Below are positions 41,374 to 52,240 of a stretch of DNA of 64,000 nt, in pieces; position 1 is the stretch's first letter; each line of letters starts with the position of its first letter. Made by a program: the position numbers and the translations under genes. This DNA is from Neurospora intermedia (taxonomy: Eukaryota > Ascomycota > Sordariomycetes > Sordariales > Sordariaceae), in the NCBI GenBank assembly GCA_037102815.1, contig BTPP01000002.1:4960001-5024000 (forward strand), in the 5' to 3' direction. The notes below the pieces were generated by a model. It did not search any database, was not told where the DNA came from, and saw nothing but the letters and a program-made list of their open reading frames with translations.

Positions 41374-42574
41374 TGTCGGGGCTGGCTCGAGTGGTGTTTG
41401 GCTCTGTAGAGTAGTGGTCGTACGTACTCATGTACGTAGGTATTCTGAAAGGGTTGTTTGGGCTCCGTCTATTGTATTTGGAGTTTGTATAGGAACATCA
41501 AAGTGGTGGTGGGAATTCGGGTTGTCGAAGCAGTTAGGTAGGTTCAGGTTCCGTTGTTTGAAACACCCAGACACTCGAGGTGACAAAAAGTTGAGACGAA
41601 CGAACCTCCTACGCCCTGATCAGCGCCTGAAGTGCCCTCCCCCGCAGTGGGGTCAAGCTACATACCTTAACTGCGGGATTCCTCCTAGCGAGGCGGGACG
41701 GGTGGACACTCGGCCGGGCACCTCAACCAGCCAGCCAACCCGGACTCAATGATGTGGGATGGAGGTTCCGGGGGCGGGCCCCCTAAGCAACCGTTGACAG
41801 GAACCTTGACGGTGTTCCCTTTTTACCGTATCGCCGTCTAGGCCTCGACTCAGGTGTATCTTACCTACCTCTAGTTAACATGGATTTGACCCTACTTGAC
41901 ACGGGGAATAGGTACGAGTGTGTGTCGGCACTTGTCAATTGTCTGCGAAAATCATTTGTAATCTACTTATTTACATATTCCCACTTGGCTGCTCCCCTGC
42001 TCAAAGTCATAAAATCCTGGAAACATAGTAGCCTTTGGCTATAGGTAACCATAACCCTAACGTTATCACTCGATAAGCTTGATGTTAACGAGTCTAACCG
42101 ACATTGTCGAGTTGTATTCATTCCACAATGCTTGGACTTTTCAGCATTATATCGGACGCTACCCCGGGAACAACTGGAACAAAAAACAAAACGATACGAA
42201 GGTGACGTAGAAAAGGTCCTTTTGCGATTATCTTACCACACTGCTGTCATTGCTTCAACGAGGCCACGAGAGACAGTTTTGTCAACAAAATAAAAATCCT
42301 ATAAATTGTGCTCAAAAGCCTCTTGGGCAACTTTGGACGTCCTGCCATAAGCTACTAGTGTAGAAAAGATATACTAAACAAGGAAAATGTTTGTCCGTAA
42401 GGTATGCAATGTGTTATAAATAACGTTAGTGTCCCATCCTCTTTGCATCGGGGATGTCATCCTGAAGGACGGGAATTTTCGTGTCCAAAGAACTTCCTTC
42501 CTTCCAGCCCAGGGAAAGGAAAAAGAGATAGAGAGAAATGTAACAGCGCTTTGTAGTAGTTACGATCGAGCTTC
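41374..42574. other. 1.2-kb intergenic region between dcs1 promoter and LAM-like gene 3' end
   Basis: Both flanking genes are on the minus strand. The right half (41980-42440) is AT-rich compared with its surroundings but shows no clear repeat-induced mutation pattern and no ORF. No RNA gene is seen. Confidence 0.55.
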
Positions 42575-45500
42575 TCACTTAAGCTCATCGATCTTGGCGG
42601 AATCTCTTTCCACAACCGCCTTCAAGACTTTTAACCTCTCCTCGGTAACCCTAATTGCCTCTTGGACCTCCCTTTCGTTCATCTTCTCCTCCCTCAACTT
42701 TTCCTCGGCGGTTCTGTATTCCGCCTCTCCCTTTTTCCTCCCGTTGACGGGCTTTCTGACGCCCATTCCGCCTCTTTCTTCGACTCCACCACCACCGTGC
42801 AACCTGTCTAGTCCTGCTCTGTCTTCAATCCAGTCCCAAAGTTCGCTCTCTTCTCTCCTCCACATCTCCTCGTACGCTGCGACTCTCTGCGCGTAGTTCG
42901 TGTATCCCATCAGATCTCCATGGCCGGGGACTATAACTGCGCCCGAGCGAGAATTGTTCATTCCAAGTCGAAGCCAGGTTGAGATCAAAAGTCCTACCAG
43001 CACACCGTAGAGTATATTTCCAGTTAGGACGGGACGCAGAGGATCCACAATAGGACCCAAGAATGGACGAAGAGGTTCCAGTAGCCCCCAGTCCTGCTTC
43101 TTAGCCGGCGTGTGCTTGACGCTTTCTGCATCACTGGTTGGCACAGACGCAGCCTTGTTCTTGCGGCCGCGCTTTTTGCCTTTGGGTGCTACACCATTGG
43201 TTTGGGTATTAGAGCGAGGACGAGATGAGACGGCAGCCTTGAGCGCTACAAAGAGGTCTTTGGCGTATTGCGCTTGGCCTTCGTTTGCACCACGTTCAAT
43301 TGCACCTGTAAAGCGTTAGTAAGGACCAGGGTTTAATTTGGAAGCACGGGGAGTGGATTGTACCTTTAAGCCAGCTCTTGCCGGACCACTCGATCGTGCA
43401 GTTGATCTGAACCCTTGTGGCGTTATTTTCAGCCCAAGAGAGACAGTACTTGGTCTTGACCACGAAGATGTTGCCGTTTGGCACATCCGGATTCTGCGTC
43501 GAGACTGTAACGTTGACAGCCTTTTCAAAATCGAGATTATCAAGTTGTTCGGTGACCATGCATTTTGTTTGCTTAGGTCCGATGGAAGCATTCAATGGCT
43601 TGATATAGTTGAACGTTCTGGTCTTTTGCTCGTTGTTGAGGCCCTTCTTATCGTCCATATTGATCTCAAAGCACTTCTGGTCATTAAGAAGCCACTTTGT
43701 CATCCAGGCTGACGATGGTGCGCCAAAGAGGAGGTTGTAAACCTTGCCCAGCGGTGCGGGAACGACATCGTCGCCTATAACTCTGTCGTAATGAGTTGCG
43801 GCGTCTCCACACTCGGTTGGTGCATGGGTAGCCGGACCAGGGAAGTCATCCGCGACTGTAGTTTGCGCTGTCTCGTCCTTGTTTTCTGTACTGGCCGCAC
43901 CCATCATTCCCGACGGCTTCCGTGAAACTGCTTGTTCTCCGGAGGCATCTGCCGCGCCAGCGTCTGATACCTGTGTTCCATCTTGATCGTCTCCGTTGTC
44001 CTCATCCTCGTCGTAAACGTCGTCCTCACCAGCACTGCCGCTTTCATCGGCGGATCCGGACTCGCTGCCCCCTTCCGGTGCCGACGCGACCTCCGTTTCG
44101 TCGATTTTTTCGGTCCTGTCACCGCCCGTACCCTCCAGCCGAACACCGTTGAGCGAGCTCTGCAAGTGAGGATGGCCCAGTTTCCAAATCTTGACAATCA
44201 GGTCGTAAGTACTATCACGGCTTGTGAATGAGGCGAAAATGTGCTTGGCATGAAGCGTAGAGATTTCCAAGCCGTTCTTGAAGACAAGGGCTGTCATTCT
44301 TTTTTCAACGGCGACAATCTCATCGAAACTCATAACCAGGGTTGTGACCCATCCGAAAATGTTACTGCTGAAGCACAGGTGGCCCTCAGACACGTACAGT
44401 CTACCGTGGACAAGAATATCACGCTGAAGGGCGCAGCTGTAGTCTTCGATCAGGTAATCATCGTCCGGAACACTCTTGAAAAGGGTATGGAAATCCCGGT
44501 TGCGCCTCTTATTGGCAACGGCGAATCCCGTGAGCTTGGGGGCATTTGCAGGAGGCGCCGAGCCATTAGCTGCGGCGATTGCTGCAGCGACTGTGTTGCC
44601 GCTTGTCCCCGAGACGGCACTGGTGGCACGTTTCCTTCGCCTGCTAATGGCGCTCCGAATGCTACTGCTTCGTTGAACTCCCGATCCTGTCTTGCCTTCG
44701 TATACGCTCCCGTTCGGTGTTGTGCGTTCCCCGCCGGGGGACGCTTCATAAAGCGACCGTGTCCGGTAGATATTTGTGTCTTCAGGCAGCGCAAGCTCGG
44801 GATTGCCATTGGCGTCGATAGGAGCAGACTCGGATCTTCCTCGAGCTTCGTGTTCGGTGACTTTTATGGTTGCCGGGGCGGGAGCGGTAGGTGGCGGGTC
44901 AACTATGCCGAGGTGGCTGAGACTGAGGTCGCCATTCCCAATTGTCTTGACTGCAGGCTCCTTGGACCCCATATCTGCGCCAGGAAAGGCTTCCGTAGCC
45001 GACTCGACTTCCACGTTGTTCACGTCGTTGTTGCTGCCTCCTTTGTGACTTGTGAAACTCGACACAGATCTGTTCTTGCCGTTCCCGGGTGCCGCCAAGT
45101 TCGCGCTGGAGATTGTGCTGCTTAATGTGTTTGCTGTGTTTTGAACAGCCGAGAACATGGAAGAAAAGAAGTTCGCAGTTGGGTTGCTCGGGTTTTCGGG
45201 AGTCGGCGTCAGGGGAGCGGAGGTGATGTTGGACAGTTTGCTCGGACCAATACTGCCGGAGCCGGCCCTGCTTCTGCCCCGTGGCGAACTCATGTTCCCT
45301 ATCAGCGCATGCGGGTTTCTGCGTGGGCTCGGTGGAGCTGTAGCTACTGGGCTATTCTTCGCTGACAGAGCAGGCGCACTATGATCTGTTGGCGTAGGAG
45401 GGGTGTTAATGATAGCCGGGGTTGCTGAATCGGTCGTCGACTTTGGTGGCGTTTGCGGAGGAACAAGAGGGGTGAGTTTCTGGCTTTGTGAGAGTCGGCG

Positions 45501-46827
45501 GATCCGGTCTGTTGCCTTGCTCAAGGTATCCGTTACAATTCCAGAGGTAGTTTGGGAAGTGCCCGTGTCGCTAACAGTGATGTTGGGAAACTGCTCTGTG
45601 CTGGCTTCTCTCGATCGCAAGATGTCCTGTTCTCGGCTAGCGGAGGGGACCCTTTGGGGCAGGGTGTGTTCGTTGGTTGACGCAATTGCTGTGTCAGCTC
45701 GCTTGGCAGAATATGCGGACTCGAGGCTGTCGGTGCTAGCTGCAGGCAAGGCCGAGGAGCGAATGGACAAGTCGGGGAGGTCTGATTCGGGAGTTTGGAC
45801 TTCTGGAAGATGGGCGGCCTGCACGAGCGGTGACGACGTCGTCAGATGTCCAATCTGGGAAGGATGGGTCGAGATTGGGGTGGGGCGGACTGACGCGCTG
45901 GCACTGAAATAGAAACCGGACTGTCAGCTCGTGGGAGCGGAACGGGGGAGATTGGGGCCAGCCAAGATGACGATATACAAGAAATAAGCCTGAAACGGGA
46001 GGGATAGGGATAAAACAAAAGGGAGAAGGAATGTTGGGCCGAGGATGCTAAGGTTGAGGAAGAGGGTTTGTGAGGCTGTAACTGGGAGATGGGAAGCCAA
46101 CGTTCTTGTAGAGGAGGTTCAAGTCACTGCGGTATCCCTCTGCAGCACGGGGGAGGCGCAGAGCCATGGAAGAGACCCCAAAGACGGGAGAGCAAGCGAC
46201 GGTTCCCAATGTCTTTGTGGTGGAGACGTCCAATGTTGCTCCATTACGGCTCCGTGATCCTGGAATCTTGGATCCCCTGTCGTCGCCTACAAACTCTCCA
46301 TTTCGCTCGGATTTTAGGCACCTGGAGCCACTGAACGGTGACGCCTTTTGGGGGGAGAATGGAAGGGGAGGGATGAACGGAGACGGGAGGTAAAAGAATG
46401 GAGACCAGGAGGAAGGGACTGGACTGGAGTGAGGAAATGGAACATCCACTTACGATTCAGGGTCCGGTGTCGACTCGTATGGTACCGGCGTGGAGAGCGG
46501 TTGGGAGTCGGGGTATTCTGGATCGGTGTTGATGTTATTGTTGTTGGTGTTGTCGTCAGTATTACCTCTACTACCTCTCTCCCCCTCTGGGGCTGGTGAC
46601 CTCGACCTGGAGCCTGCTGCTGTTCGTGTCTGCGAGGCACTTGTGGACTGCAACCGGAATCCGGGGACGGGTATGGGGACCGAGACTGCATCATCGGTCC
46701 CAATCGAGCCAGTGCTGCTAAGACTCGCTGATTCTGCCAATGATGACCGTCTTCTGCGCCGGTTGCGCCGCTTGGCCACTATCGCTTTGGGGAAAAGCTT
46801 CTGCAGACCGGTGGGTGCATTATCCAT
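42575..46827 (-). CDS. GRAM-VASt domain sterol-transfer protein (LAM/Ysp2-type), 3 exons
   Basis: Model: complement(join(42575..43305,43364..45903,46454..46827)), 1214 aa. Donors are GTAAGT and GTACAA, acceptors TTTCAG and TTTACAG (branch TACTAAC for intron 2); phases are 2 and 1. Domain order: a disordered Ser/Pro/Thr leader of about 590 residues; a GRAM domain at about 592-700 (RNRDFHTLFKSVPDDDYLIEDY, LYVSEGHLCFSSNIFGW); an acidic linker; a VASt/StART-like domain at about 821-971 (ECGDAATHYDRVIGDDVVP, KTRTFNYIKPLNASIGPKQT); a basic stretch (KGKKRGRKNK); one TM helix at about 1067-1085 (NILYGVLVGLLISTWLRLG); and a coiled-coil end. Family knowledge: LAM proteins are ER-anchored at plasma-membrane contact sites and move ergosterol. 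Intron 1 (550 nt) is unusually long and contains a coding-like stretch, so the N-terminus could be incomplete or alternatively spliced. Confidence 0.88.
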
Positions 46828-47396
46828 GATTCAGACAGAGGGGACTTGTTGTTGTTGTTTGCGCCGTGGTGGTATCAAAGAAAGAAAGTGTGTTCAGGTG
46901 ATGAAGGCGACGTCGCAGTGTCGTCGGTCGTTTGTTGAAAAGGGCAGGTTGTGTTCATTAATTAGGTCCAGTCAATGTGAGTCGTGGTGATGCAACAGTT
47001 TGTTTGTTTGTTAGTGCTGTGATAATATGCTTGGAAGCTTCGAATCGATGGCTCCCTCCGTCCTTTGAAACCATTGGCGCTATGACATCGTCATTCATCC
47101 AGGGCGCAGCGAACCTTGATGGCAACCCTGAACCACTCAGCGAATCCGAATCCTTCTTCAAACCAAGTTCAGCAAGCAAAACCAACCTCAACAGCAGTTG
47201 GCTTGATGTAGTTTGTTTGGTGTAGGTAGTATTCGCTTACACTTGTGTTACAAACTGTGCTTGACTTACGTATTTGGAAAAACCGAGGCCTCGTCCGTCG
47301 TCTTGTTGTCTTGTTGTCTTGTTGTACCTACGGACTGCCAGAAAGACGTGTGAACCTCCTGCCTTTAGATTCGTGTTTCTTTTTGGATTATCTATC

Positions 47397-47428
<32 letters not shown>

Positions 47429-48483
47429 CTTTATATCCTTCGCTCCAGTGTTGGTTCCCTTTTACGAAAAGCTCCTCTTGACGACACAGTGACGGGAGCG
47501 ACGTCTTGCGCAACAACAGCGACGAGGGACCTCCAGATGCAAATGGAAATCTTGACGGTTCCTTTTGCTTCTCATTTCGCAATATCCGAATGTCCCCCAG
47601 AGATCGCTACAGTAGAGGTATAAGTAGTACAAACCATGCTGTTAGATTCCCTGTCCAACAGCGTCAAAAAGAAGCCCGCTAATTCCCCGGCCCCCCCTGC
47701 TGTACCTGGTGCTGTACCCCAACCTTACTGATAAGATAAGACGAACCCTCGTGGCCCATCAACCCCGTCAAGCTGAGGTCAACTCCACCTCCCTTGCCGC
47801 TGCTCGTCCTACTGCGTAGATGCCATGTCATCAACATCAGCCCCTTGGTGTTTGTCCTTGTCTTTCATACGAGCATATCCAGTAAAGTATCGTCGCTTTA
47901 ATATAAACTCTCTGTGTTTCAAGGCTTTAATCATTCCCAGTGTCCTCTTTTTATCAAGTCTTCTTCGACACTTACGTGCCATTTACCTCTTGACGCTCCT
48001 TCGCCCCCTTGTGGTTCCCGTCGATGTATAACAACAGGGCAGACACGAAACACCCGCTCCATCACCCTCCTGCGCCCACCTCAGCGCCGATCTCGCCGTC
48101 AGAGCTTCTATTCTGATTGAAGAAACACGGGTTGTTCCTGACGATCCATCAAAGCGAAAGCGCAATGTATCCCAATGGGCTTCTTCTCCAACTCGAATGC
48201 TGTGCAGCCGTGCCTGTACGCGGATACAGAAACGCTAACCAACCTCATATGCATTGCAGCCACAGGTCCTACCACGGAAATCACAAAGCCCATCAACCAT
48301 TAATAATACAAGCTCAAAAGCAGTTCAGTTTCAACATCCCTGACGAAAATCCTACATGTGCGCGTCCCTGTATGCCGCAATGCTGGAAGAACCACGCGAT
48401 GCCAGGTGTGGTGAATAAATAACAGCTCCCTTTTATAAGTGCCCTTTCTGTGCCGGATTGTCAACAATTGGCGGTTAACAACC
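46828..48483. other. 1.66-kb intergenic region with a T29 tract
   Basis: Promoter/leader of the LAM-like gene on the left. T29 at 47400-47428. No convincing protein gene; frames such as 46977-47225 and 48117-48422 lack family resemblance and a good start. Confidence 0.55.
47400..47428. repeat. T29 homopolymer
   Basis: Twenty-nine uninterrupted T in intergenic DNA. Confidence 0.95.
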
Positions 48484-48556
48484 GCCCGGCTAGCTCAATC
48501 GGTAGAGCGTGAGACTCTTAATCTCAAGGTTGTGGGTTCGACCCCCACGTCGGGCT
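48484..48556 (+). tRNA. tRNA-Lys(CUU)
   Basis: A 73-nt cloverleaf without intron. The acceptor stem GCCCGGC pairs with GTCGGGC (one G-U pair), with T as discriminator base. The D arm is TAGCTCAATCGGTAGAGC; the anticodon stem TGAGA/TCTCA holds the loop CTCTTAA with anticodon CTT. The T arm is GTGGGTTCGACCCCCAC. A box (TAGCTCAATCGG) and B box (GGTTCGACCCC) fit Pol III promoter consensus. It decodes AAG, the favoured Lys codon in GC-rich fungal genes. Confidence 0.97.
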
Positions 48557-49293
48557 CAATTCCCGATGTTCCTGGTTCACCAGGACAACATCCTCTTTTT
48601 ATTGCCTGTTCCGCGGGAAAGGGTCCTTCTTTCTTCCTTTTTTCTCTCTTCGTCTTCCTTTCTCCTCGTTCTGGCCGCCGCCGATCTCAAGCGTGTGGAC
48701 TGATGTTACCGTGTTTCATGTTCCTAGCGTCACTTTGTTTTTTAATAACCCGTTTTGGGGGGGGGGCTAATATGGAGCAGGGAATACGCGGAATTTGCAG
48801 TTGCAGTATTACATGGGTTAGATTATGAGTTTCCCAATCTAATTGGATAACATCGTTGATGGGAGCCTCGACATTAGTCCAGCCGCATCCTATCTCTAGA
48901 GCTTCAAAATAATGTGTTTGGAATATGTAACTGCTGCTTCTCTTGTCAACGCTTTGTATGAACCATTTTGAGCCGCGAATGGTCGTCGCAATGGCTTCCA
49001 ATCGCTGTTTGTCAGTCTTCATTGATGGGTGGTCATGGTCGGTGCCTGTTAGTGATTGGCTCGCCGATGGGTCAAGGCAGCGCCCTATTGTCTTGCAGCC
49101 AACGAATGTCGCACCAACTCTCCGGCTTTCGCAACACCCCGCCATCACCTGCACCTAATGTATCACAGCAGTTTATCTACTATCCTGTTCCCTTGAACCG
49201 AGATCAACCAAATTGTTCCTCCTGTGCTGTCATCGCGTGAAATATCAGGCCCCAGAAATTTGTACAGATGCGTCTCAAGTGTACACAGGAAGC
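48557..49293. other. Intergenic region between tRNA-Lys and the Atg38-like gene
   Basis: 737 nt with a G9 run at 48758-48766. An open minus-strand frame (48687-49154) has no family resemblance and is not called. It should hold the promoter and leader of the MIT-domain gene. Confidence 0.5.
48596..48600 (+). terminator. RNA polymerase III terminator (T5) of tRNA-Lys
   Basis: The first run of at least four T after the tRNA, 40 nt downstream of its 3' end. Confidence 0.65.
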
Positions 49294-51242
49294 ATGGATT
49301 TGTCTCCCCTAGTAAAGGTACGTTCGTTATTGGGCTGTCGGCATGTGCTAGTTGCCTGCCTCTCCATCGCTTCTTCTCTCCCCCTAGAGCCACGCAATCG
49401 CATCTGGCCAGGGCAAGATAACCGAGATGGAAGTCGATGTCGGATGAGCTTAAAATCTCGCTAATGATAGCACACCCCTAGGCCCACGACCATGCGAGAG
49501 CCGCATCAGTTGCGACCCAGACTGCCGACACCACGGTCGCCATCAACCACCATGCCCAGGCCGCCGGCGAGTTCGCAAACGCTGCAAAGAGCACTACGAG
49601 CACCGAGGCTCTACGGACGCTGGCCCTCCTAGAGCAGCATCACAAGCGCTTGGCCGAACTACTCAAGGTGCCAATCGAGCCCACAAGTCAGCCATCGAGT
49701 GTGGATAGTGACATTCCCGAGGAAGACGAGGAAAAGACATCAACAAGTCAGGATGCCGGGACCAAGTCAGCCAAATCGGACAGGGCTGGACCGCCTTCGC
49801 TCGCCACACCACCCAGCGCAGCCAAAGCGCTACCCACTCTTTCGCAACATCCCAGATACCGTCAGCGTGACCTTTCCTCGTCCATTGCCAGCAAGCTTGC
49901 GTCAGCAAGAGGGATAAAATCGAGATACCAAGGGCAGAGCCAACCGTTGAACCCCAGCGTGTCCAATGATCAGGCACCCGGCAACTTGGAAGTCCATCCT
50001 CGGGACAGAGAGGGCTCGCTGAGGGGTGGAAGCAAGGGAACCGAAGTGTCTGATAGAGCACAAAAACAACAGCCAAGCTGGGTACCTCCAGGGAAAACGT
50101 CACCCACCAAGGAAGATGCGGCTGGTTCCTCTTCGAAGCCTCAAATATCTGGTCCCGACTCACCTACAGCTACCGACGACGGTTTTACAAGATTTTACAG
50201 TACATTCGGTAGTCTAATCAATCGACTTTCCGCGCCTTTAGCCTTTGCCGGCCTTCCCTTGACGGCCGAGGACTCGTCGGACACGGCCAGCCCGGTGCTC
50301 TCCCCGGAGATCGCGCCGCGCTCAGGGTCGAAACCGCCCCGGCAACCCAAGGCCACAACTGTTTCTGCCTCGAGCGACCCGGATCTTAGCAAAATCTACT
50401 CTCGCGCCACTCTACGCACCCTTGCTCGCGACGGTCACGCGCCTGCCGACTCGTTCTACGTGGTTCCAACCAGCGGCCACACCGCCTCCTACGCCAGCAT
50501 CCTCAACCACGAACAGAAGGAAAAGCGGCGCCTAGCCGCCTCGATCCACGGCCACCGCGACCACGGCAACGGTAATCCCCTGGACGACCAGGAAGAGGAT
50601 GAGGACGATTTTGTCGACGCACGGGAGTCGCAAATCCAGTCCCCACCCGTTCTCCCACCATCGTCCTCCTCGGCTGCTACAAATCCCTCGGCCTTCCGCA
50701 AGAGGCTAGGCAGGCCAAAAACCGAAAAGGATCTGACCAACGTGATCGAGGAGCTTCACATGGAGAACCAAACGCTCAAGGATGCGCTCGACAAGGTGAG
50801 CAGGCGGTTGCACACGTTTGAGGTCCACTCGCAGACTTCAACGCTGGCGTTGGCGCAGAGTATCCGGTTGCAGCATCCTGGCACTGGCACTGGCACTGGC
50901 GGTACCGCTGGTCACGGTTCGCCCATCAATGCTAGTGGCGTGATGGGCGCTACCGCCCAGGGAGGTGCTCGGCCGGAAGAGGTGGCGGCGCTCAAGAGAA
51001 GAAATAGAGAGTTGGAGGAGCAAATGATGAACATGACGAGGCAAATGGCGGCTATGGAAAAGGATTATGACAAACTGCAAAAGACGGTGGAGAAGTATAG
51101 AGAGCGGTGGGAGCAGTTGAAAGCGGGAGCCAAGGCGAGGAGAGAGGCTCAACAGAGCTTGAGTGGACAGGGGAGTGGTGGTGGGAATCAGGGAGAGGGT
51201 GGTGGTGGTGGTGGTGGTGGTGGTGGTGGTGAAGCTGCTTGA
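49294..51242 (+). CDS. MIT-domain / coiled-coil protein, Atg38/NRBF2-like, 2 exons
   Basis: Model: join(49294..49317,49482..51242), 594 aa. Exon 1 is only 24 nt (MDLSPLVK) with donor GTACGT; the acceptor is CCCTAG, in phase 0. The spliced N-terminus MDLSPLVKAHDHARAASVAT continues through NHHAQAAGEFANAAKSTTSTEALRTLALLEQHHKRLAELLK as a three-helix MIT-like domain (1-70). A long disordered Ser/Pro region follows, then coiled coils at about 385-415 (TNVIEELHMENQTLKDAL) and 480-550 (EEVAALKRRNRELEEQMM and on), and a Gly-rich end. MIT plus coiled coil is the layout of Atg38/NRBF2, the regulator that links Atg14 and Vps34 in PI3-kinase complex I during autophagy. The assignment rests on architecture and MIT-helix style; another MIT protein is possible. 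The GGT repeat at the 3' end is a coding microsatellite (poly-Gly). Confidence 0.7.
51200..51230 (+). repeat. (GGT)n coding microsatellite
   Basis: About ten GGT codons giving a poly-Gly run at the C-terminus of the Atg38-like protein. Confidence 0.85.
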
Positions 51243-52240
51243 GAAAGATGGGAAATTAAGCAAGAGATGCGTTGAGTATATGCATATAGAAAGGGTGAAA
51301 TAGAAGTATCATGTCTAATTGAAAGTACATTCCACTTTCACCTAGTGTCGTACACCCCAACCCCAACTCCAACCCCAACTCCAACCCTCACGAACCCTCT
51401 CGTCAGCCAAGCCCCTAGACTTAGTCCGCAACTCCCCACCTCCCAGCCCCGATCTCATAGCCTCATTCCGTTCCATCACCGACCGACCGACAGCCAACTA
51501 CATAGCCATTTTCTACTCTTCTGATCCCTGGTCTTCCCGTCTTCCCGTCTTCCGTCTTTCGTCTTCCGGACCCCCCTCGGTCCCGCGGTCTTCCCGACCA
51601 CCGACCCGACTCCGTACCGCCCGCCACCAGGAACACCCATGTCTAATCATGCATTAAGTACGCAGTAAAAAGAGAATATCCACATAAATGTCATATGATG
51701 TCATTTATTTACCCCAGCGTGTTAATAAATAAAAAAAAGACAGAAAAAAGAGGGACAGATTGCGGTATCGACTTTGGGGTGAAGACTGGGTAGGATGAGT
51801 AGTAAAAGTGCTGAGCGTGGGGCATGATGGGTTAGCTGGTTGCGGAGGGGCTTGAAAAGATGAAGTTGAATGGGAGAGTGGTGGACAGGTATTGTGCGGA
51901 TGGATATGGTATACCACAATCCCAAGCGAACATGGCATGGTTGCTGAGCAAGCGGGCATGTATACATCAGAGTAAACGTGATTATAGTGAATGAATGCCC
52001 CCCTCCCGAATATGTTTCGAGCTGGTAAAACATAGATTTCTGCTATAACCTTTTCCCCCGCTGTTCTATCTAGATGACTGTAGACATACTCCTGTTGATA
52101 TTCGGCCTTTGCATCCATCTCCCCGAGGCAGTTAACTTTGATGATGAGTTGAACATCGTTGCTGCTCTTCCTTACACTTTACACTTCCCTTCTCCCTCTG
52201 CTTTGCTCCTCTCTTCTTGTTCCTCTCCTCGCCCTCCCTA
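51243..52240. other. Convergent intergenic region between the Atg38-like and met2 genes
   Basis: About 1 kb holding both 3' UTRs. It has short direct repeats of the CCAACCCCAACTCCAA type (51355-51390) and GTCTTCC (51530-51570). No gene is seen. Confidence 0.55.

Noticed and set aside
41980-42440. AT-rich block as RIP-mutated transposon relic
   Set aside because: No repeat structure or broken ORF is visible, and the TpA excess is not obvious by eye; the composition alone is insufficient.
15601-47428. T-tracts as tails of retroposed elements (SINE/LINE)
   Set aside because: No target-site duplications, Pol III boxes or reverse-transcriptase remnants next to any tract.
48687-49154. 155-codon minus-strand frame between the tRNA and the Atg38-like gene
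   Set aside because: No recognised family, and the frame does not begin at an ATG near its reported start. It overlaps the likely promoter of the MIT-domain gene.
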